This document shows, piece after piece, positions 44,328 through 56,464 of a stretch of DNA of 64,000 bases; the stretch's first letter is position 1, and every line of letters starts with the position of its first letter. Origin of the DNA: Cutaneotrichosporon cavernicola (lineage: Eukaryota > Basidiomycota > Tremellomycetes > Trichosporonales > Trichosporonaceae); contig NC_083398.1 in assembly GCF_030864355.1 (NCBI RefSeq), positions 2,108,001-2,172,000 of the forward strand. The letters run 5' to 3'. A model generated the notes under the pieces. That model saw only the letters and a list, made by a program, of their open reading frames with translations. It was not told the origin of the DNA and made no database searches. Both the position numbers and the translations under genes were made by a program.

Positions 44328-45525
44328 ATGGCCGAACCCGATCCACAATTCGTGGCCGATACGCTGCGCGCCCGCGCCGAGATGGCACTCGCCAAGGCCC
44401 AGCGACACGCGGCTGTTCAGCGTCTCCTTTCCCACCCGGCCATCGCGCCAGCCCGCGAGATCCTTGCCGACCCCATGGTCTGCGCGGCGCTCGTGGGCGC
44501 GTTCATCGCACTTCTGTTCTTCATCTGTGCGCTCCAACTGAAAAATGTGTACTAACGCAGTCTATCCCGCGGGTAAGAAGAGCCGTCGTTCTGGCGTGCC
44601 CAAGGCCCTCCTCGTCGGTCCGACGGATGCAGGCAAGACGGCCATCTTTGCCAAGGTGCGCCTTCCCGAGACATCGCTGACCCCAGTTCGCACAGGACGA
44701 GGTGCCGGCTACACACACGTCTACCGTACCGTCGACGGCTAGCGTTGCTTTGCGCGCGAGCGGACGTTCCAAGACGGTCCGGCTGGTTGATATGGCTGGG
44801 CATGCGCGGTTGCGCGACGAGGTGTCGGCGGCAGTTGCTGATACGGATGCGGTGGTGTTTGTTGTGGATGTGATGGGCGTTGTGCGTAATGCGGCGTCCG
44901 TGACTGAGTGAGTCGAGTTGAGCTGAGTCGTTGGATCTCTTCAGCTTGACATGTGGCTCACCACTCTCCCTTCCCATGCCCCTCGCGCGCACTCCGTTCG
45001 CCGTGTGCTTCCGCTGCTGACAACAGACAACTACCGCCCCTCCTCACTGCGATGGCGGGCACCGCCTCCCGGCGCGGCTTCAACACCTCCCCTCTCCGTC
45101 TCCTCATCCTCGCACACAAGGCTGACGCGCTCTCGCGCGAGGCCACTGCCCTTTCGCCGCCCGATCTCGCACCTCAGACCCGCCAGACGGCCGAGGAGCG
45201 CGTGCGCTCAGTCCTCACCCGCGAGATGGACCGGCTCAAGTCGGCGCGCTCCGCCTCGGGCGGACGCATCGAGGGAATGGGCCGCGTCGCTACCCAGCGT
45301 GGATGGTGGGCGCGGCTCTTTGGCGCTCCCGAACCAGTCGCCGAGAACACTGAGGATGAAGAGGCACTCGTGTGGGGCGGGCCAGGCGCTTGGAACTGGG
45401 ACGACGTTGAGGGCGTGGATGTCGAGTGGGGCGTTACGGGCGTTGGTGGAGCCAAGCCGCTTACGGAGGAGTGTGAGGAGGGAGACGGTCTGCAGGACCT
45501 CACGGACTTCTTCTGGGATCTGTAG
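44328..45525 (+). CDS. SRP102: Signal recognition particle receptor subunit beta
   Basis: ER-membrane Ras-like GTPase that anchors the SRP receptor alpha subunit. Exons 44328-44526, 44561-44655, 44687-44907 and 45027-45525 (199+95+221+499 nt) give 337 residues. One N-terminal span (VCAALVGAFIALLFFIFYPA) crosses the first intron. GTPase motifs: G1 GPTDAGKTA, a Thr-rich switch (PATHTSTVPSTAS), G3 LVDMAGHARLRDEV and G4-like LILAHKADAL. The C-terminus (GLQDLTDFFWDL) resembles the conserved end of the family. G1 departs from the usual GLxxSGKT by Asp-Ala, still compatible with nucleotide binding. The third intron (44908-45026, 119 nt) was placed by continuity VTEQLPPLLTAM. Confidence 0.9.
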
Positions 45526-45699
45526 ATGATGCATCTGTACTGGCGATGGAATCGAGGCTGGCGGAAAGATGGAGGACTCATGAGTTGTCAATGTGTGTTA
45601 CGTAAACCCAGGGAGTGTGTGTGATCTCACCAATGTCAATACCGAAGGGTTGTCGATGCCCATCTTCTCCACCTTCCTTTTATCAAACTTGATCCCATC

Positions 45700-46600
45700 A
45701 TGCTCGGTACGTCTCTCGACCTTTCAACTTAACCGCAGTCGTCGGCCTCACAGGCGGAATAGGCACAGGGAAGAGCACCGTCTCTGGCCTCCTCAGTTCA
45801 CGGCACCATCTCTCAATCGTCGACGCCGACATCCTCGCGCGCGATGCCATCGCCCCTGGCTCGGCAGGCTTCCGCAAAGTCGTGGCCCACTTTGGTGCGG
45901 ACCGTATCCTCAATGCAGACGGGAGCCTGAACCGCTCCGCACTCGGCGACATCATCTTCCGCGACCCCAACGAACGCCAGTACCTCAACGGCATTATCCA
46001 TCCCGCCGTGCGGCGCATGATGTTCATGGCTGTACTCAAGGCGTGGCTTCGTGGCGAGTGGTGTATCGTCCTCGACGTGCCTCTTCTCATCGAGGCGAAT
46101 CTGTGGAAGTGGGTCGGTGAGGTCATGGTGGTGTTTATGTGAGTGTCCGACCTTGGCCTTCCTTCATTCCTCCCCTTCTCATTTCTCTCATGTTCGATCC
46201 CACTGATGGCAGCTCGGAAAAGCTCCAGCTTCGCCGCATCCTTGACCGCCCCCCTCTCCCGGGAAATGCACCCCTCACCGAATCGCAGGCGCAAGATCGG
46301 ATGCGCGCGCAGATGCCGGTCGCGGACAAGCTCGTGTATGCCACCACTGTCGTCGATAACAGTGGCTCGCTGTCGGACCTCGAGGCGCAAGTCGATCGTG
46401 CCGTTGCCAAGTGGCGCGCGCAGCAGGGTGGGAGCTCGGGATGGTGGTGGAAACTGTGCTGGCTCGTGCCACCCGTCGGTATCATGGCTGGGTGGATATG
46501 CCTCCTTCGCACGTATTTCCGGGCTAAGACTGTGCGGAAGCGCACGCGCGGGGAGGTGGAGAGGCGAGGGGTGGAGATGCAGGACCTCAAGCGGGCTTAG
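45700..46600 (+). CDS. CAB5: Dephospho-CoA kinase
   Basis: Last enzyme of coenzyme A synthesis, phosphorylating the 3'-hydroxyl of dephospho-CoA. Exons 45700-45706, 45739-46138 and 46213-46600 (7+400+388 nt) give 264 residues. P-loop GLTGGIGTGKST follows directly after MLVV. VDADILARDAIAPG, LNGIIHPAVRR and VLDVPLLIEANLWKW are the family motifs for acceptor binding and lid. The first coding exon is only seven bases. The C-terminus carries a hydrophobic segment (LCWLVPPVGIMAGWICLL) and a basic tail, suggesting membrane anchoring, as for the mitochondrial or ER-linked fungal and animal forms. Co-directional with SRP102, 174 bp downstream of its stop. Confidence 0.93.
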
Positions 46601-46827
46601 GTGTGTAGTGTGTAGGAGGCAGTGTGTAGGTAGACAGAGGGTGGATAGAGAGATGTACTCTATACTGGGGCATCCACTGAACTCGCGATCGGTACAAACC
46701 TGGTGACAGAGGGACCGCCTCAGGTCGCGTGCTCCAGTGACGCGTGCTGAATGATACATACATGGTATACTGATGCTGGATATCGCGGGTGCGTCTGTTC
46801 TTTCCCATCATCTCGACTTACCCCTCC

Positions 46828-47618
46828 CTATCGGCGACGCTCTGGCTCGGCCGCACGAAAGTTGCGGTAATAACTCTTGCACTTCTCCTCGATCGTCTCC
46901 TGGTACGTCTCGGGAAGCGTGTTGACAAGTTTGGCGGGATTGCCGCCCCACACGGTCAGCGAGGGGATGACGGTACCATCGGCCACGACCGAGTCGGGGA
47001 GGATACGGGCGCAGTCCTTGATGACGGTGAATTTGCCCTATGTGTTAGACCAATGGCGCGTCTCTTGATCCTCTCTCCCCCTCTTCCATCTCTCTCCTCA
47101 CTTCTAGCCGCAGCAGTCTCAGAAAGGGACTTGCCAGCTCCACGAAGATGTTGTCTGAGCTGACTCACGATAATACTCCGCGCCCCAATCTCGATACAGC
47201 TTCCAATACTCGCCGCCTCGACAATACAGTCCGCCCCGATGTGCACGTAATCCATGATGCGCACGGGGTAGAACGTGAACGCGCCCTTGTAGATCTTGCC
47301 TGGTGGGCGGAGGATGGCACCATCCCCGAGAAGGCAGTACCGTCCCATACTGATGACGACGTAGCTGCCCGTCTGGTTACGGCGTAGGTCGCCGCGCACA
47401 ATTGCCCGCGTTTGGATGATGCTCTTGCCCGCAAGGACGATATTCTGCGCACCCAAGATTGTCGCCTTGCGCGAGACCTTGTCTTCTGTCAGTTCAAGTC
47501 TTGACAATAGCTCACTTCCAGTGTCCGTTTCTGGTGTCAGCTTGGCTAGGGAAGTTGAAGCGGACTCACCAACATACGTCCCCTTCTCAAAGGTTATGAT
47601 GGGGTCGAAGGCGCCCAT
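46828..47618 (-). CDS. DCTN5: Dynactin subunit 5 (p25)
   Basis: Left-handed beta-helix protein of the dynactin pointed-end complex, used for dynein cargo attachment to endosomes. Exons 47618-47570, 47530-47516, 47485-47169 and 47037-46828 (49+15+317+210 nt) give 196 residues. Hexapeptide-repeat pattern is clear: VSRKATILGAQNIVLAGKSI, RAIVRGDLRR, CLLGDGAILRPP, VHIGADCIVEAASIGSCIEI. The end VWGGNPAKLVNTLPETYQ is family typical. Exon 2 is a 15-nt micro-exon. The long last intron (47038-47168, 131 nt) has open sequence on both sides. Divergent from VPS53. Confidence 0.9.
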
Positions 47619-47823
47619 CCCGCCTAGATTAGAAATGTGTTTGATGGAGATGAGTAGATGAGTAGATGAGAAGGGAGGAAGGATGGACTGGACGTGACTG
47701 ATGGAGAGTGACTTGCCGGGGCCCCTGCGCTCCGCTCGAAATGATTCCGCGGCGTCCACGATGTCGGTATCTCTCCATCCTCCTGGCCTCCTCATCCAAC
47801 AACAACAACCCCAACTTCCAAGC

Positions 47824-50461
47824 ATGACGAGCGCCGACGCGCCCGCCACCGCGATGGTGCGTCTCAGCCAAGACTTTTCAGATTGTGCGTTCTTCTTGCT
47901 GGAGAGCAGCCGGTTCCAGTCCAGCCGCTTCTGAGCAGTACCTCCTCGTGTGCTAGCTGACCTCAGCTACCGCCCTCTCGCGTCATCAACAAATACATGC
48001 GCGACTCGAGCTCGAGATCCTCGACGTGAGGGAAGAAGTCGCACGCCTGAAAGGCGAGCTGCGACGCGACCAGGATCCCGCGCGGATGGGCGTCATCCAG
48101 AAACAGATTGCGCATCTCATGCAGCAGATCAACGCTATCCGGGAGAAGGCGGCCGAGGCAGAGGCCATCGTCAAGAGCATTACGCAGGACGTACAGCGTC
48201 TCGATGTTGCCAAGCGCAACCTCACGCGGACGATGCAGACACTCGAGCGGTGGAGCATGTTGAGTGCGTCTTCCTTCCCTCTCAACCATCTCTCGCCAAC
48301 GTAGCTGACGCCAGAACACGCACACAGGCAGCTCAAGGAGCTGATTCCGACGAAACGGTATCGCGATATGGCAAGCTCGCTGTCGGCAGTAATGCAGCTC
48401 TTCGAGGGGCTCAAGCCACTAACCACCGTCGCCGAAGTTGCTGAGGTCTTCCGCGCAGCCGAGGAGGACAGGCGTACCGTCCAGGAGATGGTGAACACCG
48501 AGATGGAGGCATTCTTCCGCAACGACCCTAACCACCCGCCGGACCTGCGCGTAGTCTCAGAGGCCGCGCTGGTCGTGGACGTCCTGGGTGGCGATTACCG
48601 CAAGCACATCATCGAACGATACATCACCCTCCAGCTGGCGGAGTACCGCCGCATTTTCCGGAGTACCGACGAGGCGGGGCAGCTGGATAATGTGGCACGC
48701 CGGTACGCATGGTTTCGCCGCGTGCTTAAGCACCATGACGAGGAGCATGCAGCACTCTTCCCCGCAAGTTGGGAGGTTACGCGGCTGCTCGTGGCGAGCT
48801 TTGCGGAGCAGACGCGGGTTGATCTTGCAAATGTCCTCGGACGGGGTGTGCCAGATGTCAACGTTCTTCTGGACGCATTGCAAGCGACGCTCGACTTTGA
48901 GGCCGCCCTCGCGCGCCGGTTCAACATGCCAGTGAGCACAATATTCGAATTCCAGCTGACACCAGTTCGAGGACGTGACAGCCGGCGGGCTCAACTCGTC
49001 CTCCAGCACCAAATGGACCATCTCGACCATCTTCGACTCGCATTTTGGAACATACGTCGACGCGCAGGACAAGGCGTTATCAGAAATGATGTCGCAGTAC
49101 CGAGGGGCACGCTCGCGCAGCAGCCTCGAGGGCACACTGCAGGAGACAGAAAATGCGGGACCGACGATCCTCCCTTCATCTACAGAGCTGTTCTATTTCT
49201 ACGGGCAGACGCTTGAGCAGTGCAGCAAGTACACGAATGGGGATCCCGTCGTCAAGCTCGCTCGTATCTTTGCCAAGTGGCTCAAGATCTACAACGACGA
49301 CGTGCTCCTCGCGGCGCTCAAGAAGGAGCCGACGATCCGGCGCTCGCTTGAAGGCCGCTCGAGTTTGGCAGAGGTCAAGACGGCGTGTATGGTACTCAAC
49401 ACGGCTGAGTACTGCGCCAACACGTCCATGCAACTCGAGGACCGCCTCAAGGACAAGGTCAAGGAGGAGTTGTGCGACTCGATCGGATTCGCAGACGAGC
49501 GTGATGGTTTCACCGCCACCAAGGCGCAGTGTATTGCGACGATGCTGCGCGAGCTCGAGACCGCGTGCGACCCAGCGTTCGCGGCGATCCTCAAGACGCC
49601 TTGGCGCGACCTCGAGAACGTGTCGGGTCGCTCGGCGTACATCGTTGACCTGGTGGGGAGCATCAAGGAGGTCGCGGAGTGCGTGCGTACGCGCATCGAG
49701 AGCAAGAAGTACATTCGCAACTTTGCCGACAAGGCGGTCGGGCTGGTCATTGCGCGGTTTACACAGGCGGTTATCAAGAGCCGGCCACTCAAGAAGATCG
49801 GCGCGGAGCAGGTGAGTGGGGTGTGATGCCGATACTGGGCGCCGTTGGCTGTGGTCGGCTGCCGTCCCTGACAAAGCTGAAACCAGATCCTCCTCGACGT
49901 GCAGGCCGTCAAGGCGTGCCTCCTCGACCTCCCCGAACCACATCCTGAGAACTCGAGCAACGGGTACACGAAATACGTGACCAAGAACACGGGTCAGCTC
50001 GAGACGATGCTCAAGGTCATCCTCGCGCCGGATGATCCTCCCGAGGGGTTCGTCCAGAACTACTGCCTCCTTATCGGCGATAGGTCGTTCACAAATTTCC
50101 AGAAGGTGAGCTGCACTATGCTTAATATATCTCACACCAGATCTTAGACCTCAAGGGCACGGCCCGCTCGGACCAGCAGAAGCTCGTTGACATTTTCCTC
50201 TCAGTGACAGGCACCAAGGACGACTTGACAGACACGTCGTTCCTCACAGGCCTCGACATGGATCCCGGGAACGAAAGGGCACAGCACGCGCCCCAGTCAC
50301 CGGCGATGCAGACCCTCGGTCCCGGCAGCGTACTCCCTTCCCTTCTGTCGCGGAGCAGTGCCGACTACTCGCCGGACGGGAGTCGCGCAGACACGCCAAA
50401 GGCGTTTGGCGACTTCCGGCGCTTCGTATCGACGTTCGGTAAGCGCGACGGGTATATGTAA
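47824..50461 (+). CDS. VPS53: GARP complex subunit Vps53
   Basis: Subunit of the Golgi-associated retrograde protein tether that captures endosome-derived vesicles at the trans-Golgi. Exons 47824-47884, 47967-48263, 48315-48931, 48966-49811, 49887-50105 and 50141-50461 (61+297+617+846+219+321 nt) give 786 residues. N-terminal coiled coil: LELEILDVREEVARLKGELR, RDQDPARMGVIQKQIAHLMQ. Then KELIPTKRYRDMASSLSAVM, LDNVARRYAWFRRVLKHHDE and, in the conserved core, PSSTELFYFYGQTLEQCSKY. C-terminal part has NYCLLIGDRSFTNFQKILDL. The start is uncertain. In-frame ATGs also exist at 47701 and 47854, and the usual N-terminal FxPxxYxNxLF segment is not obvious, so a further 5' exon may be missing. Confidence 0.85.
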
Positions 50462-50516
50462 TCTATGGCCATGCATCGGATGGTCGGGTATCTGTATCTC
50501 GTACAAAAGTTACATG

Positions 50517-51715
50517 TTAGTAGGGCTTCTCGCCGCTAAGGAGCTGGGCCTGCGGCGTTGGCGACGGTGGCTTTTGTGTCTCGCCTGGTGGCTGCGTGCG
50601 GCCAGTGCTGAAGCCGTACAGATAGTTCCTGTTGTCAGCTGCCACCTAGTCTTGAGCTCACTTGTAGTACGAGTCGTCAAGCACGTTGTTGAAGTAGTTG
50701 CCCCGTATCCTGAAGAACACGTTGGCGGTGAGGAGCGAGTCGGAGCCAGCCTGGTGCTGTGGTCCTATCCGCTGGACGCCGATGCTCTCGGCGATCTCCT
50801 GCAGTCCACCGCGGAGCATCCTGACAGACCGCACGATGTGCTTGATGTCGTAGATGCAGGGGAACCACACAAACAGGAGGTCGAAGAAGTCCTGCTCGGT
50901 CGCTGGCAAAGGCTCGCACGTGAGGATGCGGAGGAGGTAGCCAAAGTCGTACCCGCTGATGTCAGCTGGATATCCCTGCCATAGCTCACGAGTGAAAGGA
51001 CACCCATTTGATGGTGGGGAAGAGTACGAGCCCAGAGGTCACGAGCAGCTCGCCAAAGTACTCGACGTCGATGCCGTCCTCCTCGTTGCGCTTAAAGTCG
51101 ATGCCAGAGTTCTTGAGCAGCTCGATACTCTCGGGCGCGTACATGTCGTCCCTGGGGTCAGATAAACAAGGCGACGGCGCACGTGAGGTTAAACTGGAAG
51201 TTGAACTGCCATGTGTAGCCCTCCGGTGAGTGGCCGCTCTCGTCGCTGAGCGTCACGCCGAGCTGGATGATCTTGAGCATGTCGACGTTGCATCGCATCG
51301 TCTGGTAGTGGTAGTCCGAGCCGGTCTTGAAGCTCCCGATTGGACGCGCGACGATGCCTGGGAACTCGGTGTCCTGGGGTTAGTAATAGCAATGCGAGCG
51401 GGGCAGCGGGGTGAAGGGCGACGGCGCGGCCAGGCGAGCGGGCGAGCAGGCGGAATAAGAGTATGCCCATGATGCAGGAAGGGCGACGCGTTCAATTTCG
51501 AAGTGGTCGATCCGTCAGGTCGCCACGCTGCTCGAGTCACGGCACCATAACTGGCCATTCAAAGGCGGTCGTTGGCATAGGGAAGGTCGCGTACGCACCA
51601 TGGAGATGTAGGGGTACTGGTCGACGGCATGGCGGAGGTGCTGGAGCTCGGTCTCGAGGTTGTCTGCCCAGACCTCGCGAATGCCGTACTCTGGAGGCCG
51701 CTGTGCGGAAACCAT
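50517..51715 (-). CDS. CAF1: CCR4-NOT deadenylase subunit Caf1/Pop2
   Basis: DEDD-family 3'-5' exoribonuclease that shortens poly(A) tails in the CCR4-NOT complex. Exons 51715-51599, 51373-51183, 51151-50990, 50955-50662 and 50628-50517 (117+191+162+294+112 nt) give 291 residues. Start region: [20 protein letters not shown]. Catalytic residues are intact: [13 protein letters not shown] (Asp, Glu), [13 protein letters not shown] (Asp) and [14 protein letters not shown] (His, Asp). Ends with a Pro-rich segment. The first intron (51374-51598, 225 nt) is unusually long for the window; the others are about 32-34 nt with CTGAC next to the acceptor. Confidence 0.95.
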
Positions 51716-52149
51716 GGCGTGAGGGTTTGGGGAACTTAGGCCTCTAACAGTAAAACGGGAGTCGAGAGGAAGGGGATGATGAAGATGGATGCGAGGATGA
51801 AGAGTAGTAATGGTGATGGATTCCAGTTGTTGGTGACCATGAACTGACCAGCTTGGACAGAGGATACACGGAAGCAAATCCCAATTCCCTTACACCCCCC
51901 ATGTTGGAGCCACGCCCACCCCCAGCACCCCCAGTCTAAGCTCACCCCAGATTCACCATGCAATGACGATGTCGTTCTCCGTTCCTCCCCCCTTCCGCTT
52001 TCTTTCCATCAACCACACTACCCATCTTCTCGTTCCGTCCATCGTCGCTTGTTCTGTCCCTTCAACGACTAGAGTGAAACCCCCTTCGCCAGCAGCCCAT
52101 TCCGCTGACTATTCTCTAACCACTTCCTCCCGCCGCTTGTCCCTCCACC
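51716..52149. promoter_or_regulatory. Divergent promoter region of CAF1 and MYO1
   Basis: 434 bp between start codons. The half near MYO1 (51965-52149) is strongly C/T-rich in the sense strand, the half near CAF1 purine-rich, mirroring leader composition elsewhere in the window. No TATA box seen. Confidence 0.45.
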
Positions 52150-55100
52150 ATGGTACGCAACGCTCGGACATCTGCCCCCATCGCTCACACAATAGGCCAT
52201 CGGCAAGAAGGGCAAAAAGGTCGGCGGCCTCCTGGCTAGCAGTGGCGTCCAGAAGCCGCAAAAGGTCGCAAAGGTTAGCACCATGTGGTCGGGCCCCGCT
52301 CACTTCAGGCCGACTGGTCCGAGGGCTTCAGGAAGAAGAAGACGGCCGGTGTGCAGGACATGACCCTCCTCAGTACCATCACCAACGAGGCCATTAACGA
52401 GAACCTCAAAGCGCGCTTCTTGAACCAGGAGATCTATGTGAGCTGGTAGAAGGCTATACCAGCTGACAGTAGACATACATTGCCCATGTGCTCATCTCAG
52501 TCAACCCCTTCCGCGGTGAGCATCGCCTCTTCCGCAGCGTATTACGTCGCTGCGAATTTTGGGGGGAAGAGTATCGAACAGTGCTGACGACGCAGACCTC
52601 GGCATCTACTCGGAAGAGACGCTACAGTCGTACCGCGGCAAAAACCGTCTCGAGATGCCGCCGCATGTGTTCGCTGTCGCCGAGTCGGCTTACTACCGCA
52701 TGACAACCGAGAAGGAAAACCAGTGTGTCATCATCTCGGGCGAGTCGGGCGCTGGCAAGACTGAGGCTGCCAAGCGCATCATGCAGTACATCGCTGCAGT
52801 TAGCGGGACCAGCGATGGCTCGAGCGGCGGCATCGAGGGCATCAAGGAGATGGTGCTTGCCACCAACCCCTTGCTCGAGTCGTTTGGGTGTGCCAAGACA
52901 TTGCGTAACGACAACTCCAGTCGCCACGGAAAATATCTTGAGATCATGTTCGACAGCTTGGGCCAGCCAGTGGGCGCGCAGATCACAAATTACCTCTTGG
53001 AAAAGGTGAGCTGTAGGAGATACGAAAGCTGATAACAGAACCGTGTCGTGGGCCAGATCAAGAATGAGCGCGACTTCCACATCTTCTACCAGCTCACCAA
53101 GGCGGCGCCGCAGGACATGAGGAGTGAGTGTTGATGGTTGCGTTCCGTGCTAACAGTCCAGATGACTTCGGCCTGCAGGGGCCCGAAGCGTATGCGTACA
53201 CGGCCAACAGCAAGTGTCTCAATGTGGCAAGTATCGACGACAGCAAGGATTTCACCGAGACGTTGCACGCCATGGACATTATTGGCCTTTCCAAGGAGGA
53301 GCGTACCTCCATCTTCCGCGTGCTGGCGACGGTCCTATGGCTCGGCAACTGCGAGTTCGTCGAGGGTGACGATGGGAACGCTCGCATCGCCGACACGGGC
53401 GTCACCGACTTTGTCGCGTATCTCATGAACGTCGACGGCGCGGCGGTTCAGAAGGTGCTCCTCTCGCGCATCATGGAGACGCAGCGTGGCGGCCGCCGGG
53501 GTGAGTATGAGGTTCAAACGTCAACTGACGGCAGGGTCCGTGTACGAGGTGCCCCAGAATGTGGCGCAGGCGAACTCTGGACGTGACGCGCTCGCGAAGG
53601 CGCTGTACAACAACCTCTTCGAGTGGATCGTGAGCCGGGTCAACGTCTCGATGAAGCCCAACGTCGCGCATTCTTACGTTATTGGTGTTCTCGACATCTA
53701 GTGGGTGACACGAATTCGAGCATGGCTGACGTACAGCGGGTTCGAGATCTTCCAGGACAACAACTTTGAGCAGCTGTGCATCAACTACGTCAACGAGAAG
53801 CTTCAGCAAATCTTTATTGAGTTGACCCTCAAGGCCGAGCAGGAGGAGTATGTCCGCGAGCAGATCAAGTGGACTCCCATCAAGTGTGAGTGTTGTCACA
53901 GTCGATAAGCCTTACCCAGTCTTCGACAATGCGGTCGTGTGCGAGTTGATCGAGGGCAAGCGACCTGCCGGAATCTTTGCGACCCTCAATGATGCGACAG
54001 CGACGGCGCACGCAGACCCTGCGGCGGCGGACAACTCGTTCATCCAGCGGTCCAACATGCTGACGTCCAACCCCAACTTCGAGTCGCGCGGCAACAAGTT
54101 CCTCATCAAGCACTACGCCGGCGACGTGCTGTACAACGTGGCGGGCATGACGGACAAGAACAAGGACCAACTGGGCAAAGACATCCTCGAGCTCATCGAC
54201 CAGAGCGGAGATACGTTCCTCCACACGCTCTTCCCTGACAAGGTCGACCACGACTCGAAGCGCCGCCCACCAACTGCTGGTGACAAGATCAAGGTAGGAA
54301 TCGACCGGGCCATCACACTGACCCACAGCAATCCGCTAACGACCTTGTAACCAACCTGATGCAGTGCCAGCCCCACTACATCCGCACGATCAAGCCGAAC
54401 CAGAACCGCTCGCCGACCGAGTACGACGACAAGGCCATCCTGCATCAGATCAAGTACCTTGGTCTCCAGGAGAACATTCGTGTCCGTCGTGCTGGTTTCG
54501 CATACCGTGCAGAGTTCCAGAAGATGGTGGAGCGCTTCTACCTCCTCTCGCCTTCGACATCGTACGCCGGTGACTACATCTGGGAGGGTGACGCCAAGTC
54601 TGGTTGCGAGCGCATTTTGACGGACGCGCGCATCGCCAAGGACGAGTGGCAGATGGGTGTGACCAAGGCGTTCATCAAGAACCCAGAGACGTTGTTCTAC
54701 CTTGAGGGCGAGCGCGACCGTTACTGGCACACCATGGCGCGGCGTATCCAGCGGGCCTGGCGTGCGTACGTGCGCCGCAAGCACGAGGCTGCGACCAAGA
54801 TTCAGCGCTTCTGGCGCAGCCAGAAGGAGAACCTCGTGTACGCGCAGAAGCGCGATTATGGCCACCAGGTGCTGGCTGGACGCAAGGAGCGTCGCCGCTT
54901 TTCGCTGATCGGCATGCGCAAGTTCATGGGCGACTATCTCGACGTGGGAGGGCGTTCGCCGCAGGGAGAGCTTCTGCGCAACGCCGCTGGCATCTCGGGC
55001 GCCGAGACGGTGGCATTCAGCTCGCGTGGCGAGATTCTCGTCTCCAAGCTTGGCCGTTCGTCCAAGCTCAGCCCGCGTTTCCTCATCATCACGGACAAGG

Positions 55101-56464
55101 CGTTCTACATTGTCGTCACGATGTCCAGGGACGGCCAGGTCTCGACGACCCTCGAGCGTAAGATCCCCCTCATCACGATCAAGGGCATCTCGATGAGCAA
55201 CCTGCGCGACGACTTCATCGTGCTCAACCTTCCACCGGGGGGCGAGGAGGGCGACCCCGTGCTCGCGTGCCCGCTGAAGACTGAGATGACCTGCGTCATT
55301 CTCACGGAGGTCGGCGGCGGCGTGCCTGTCAACATCGGCCCTGTTATCGAGTACTCAAAGAAGAAGGGCAAGAAGGCGCAGATCAAGGCTATCAAAGGGC
55401 AGGGTGAGCCGGTATACAAGTCGCACACCATCACGGTCGGCCCCGGCGAGGCACCTAACAGCGTGTCCAACCCTATGCCGGCTCGCAATGCCAAGGTGAA
55501 GAAGGCCGCGAAGGCTGCGCCTGCAGCCATGGTTGGGCGCTCGCAGAATCGGCCGCAGGCGCGTGCTCTTCCCGGCGCGTCCAAGCCGTCTGCACCGCCT
55601 GCGATCGCGGGCATGACGGCGGCTCCTGCTGCTGTCAAGCCTACACCAGTCGCCCCGCCTGCGCCCAAAATGCCCACCGGTTTCGGCGCGGTCAAGGCGC
55701 CCGCAGCGTTTGGTGCTCCGAAGGCGCCTTCCGCTCCCATCGGCGGCGGCCGTGCCCCGCCTCCGCCGCCGCCGCCTCCCCCTCCCCCTCCCGCTGCGCC
55801 GGCCGCACCGCCCAAGGACATGTACCGCGCACTGTACAACTTTGCGGGCCAGGAGGGCGAGATGAACCTGACCAAGGGCGACGAGGTAGAGGTCAAGGAG
55901 AAGGACGACAACGGGTGGTGGATGGTGGTTAAGGGTGGACAGGAGGGCTGGGCGCCGAGCAACTACCTCAAGCTTATCGAGCAGCCGGCCGCGCCGCCCC
56001 GTCCTCCACCCGCACCAAAGAGGCACGTGCCTCCTCCCGCTCCTACCGCTCCTGCCGCCAACCTGGCAGCGCCTTCAGCGAAGCAAGCCGCGCGCGGTTC
56101 GGTGGCTGCCGACGCTTTGGCGGCCATGTTGAGTGGTCGCGCAGCGGTGTCCAACGGCGGCTCGCCCACAACCGGGTCAGGCGCCGGCTCGCCGTCGAGC
56201 ACGCCAGGAGGCTCTCGTCCGTCGAGTGGCATGGGCCGCGGCCCGCCTCCGGCTACGAAGCCCAAGCCCATCGTACCGCCTAAGCCGGGAGCGAAGCCGG
56301 CTGGTCTCGGCGGAGGACGGCCGCCCGTGCCAGGCGCATTCAAGCCGAGCGCGCCAAGCGGAGGCGCGTCGCTAGGCAAGGTCAATCAGCCGAAGGCCGC
56401 AGGCGGACAGCTTGACCTTGCTGCGGCGTTCATGAAACGCGCAGCGCAGGCACGGGGTGAGTAA
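52150..56464 (+). CDS. MYO1: Class-I myosin with TH1, TH2 and SH3 tail
   Basis: Actin-patch motor for endocytosis and polarised growth. Eleven exons from 52150-52152 (initiator ATG alone) to 54329-56464 give 1082 residues. Motor: P-loop [13 protein letters not shown], switch [14 protein letters not shown], switch II region IGVLDIYGFEIF, actin-binding [15 protein letters not shown]. The TEDS-rule site is the Ser in [11 protein letters not shown], a PAK-type phosphorylation context. Neck IQ motifs: [14 protein letters not shown] and [11 protein letters not shown]1 lipid-binding tail ([20 protein letters not shown] onward), Ala/Pro-rich TH2 with a 12-proline run, and SH3 from [17 protein letters not shown] to [13 protein letters not shown]. 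The protein ends [10 protein letters not shown] without the acidic tail that binds Arp2/3 in yeast; see findings. Confidence 0.95.

Noticed and set aside
53886..53919. Alternative donor one codon earlier (AAGTGTGAG) in MYO1
   Set aside because: Only the donor at 53886 keeps the conserved IK(F/Y)[11 protein letters not shown] sequence in frame.
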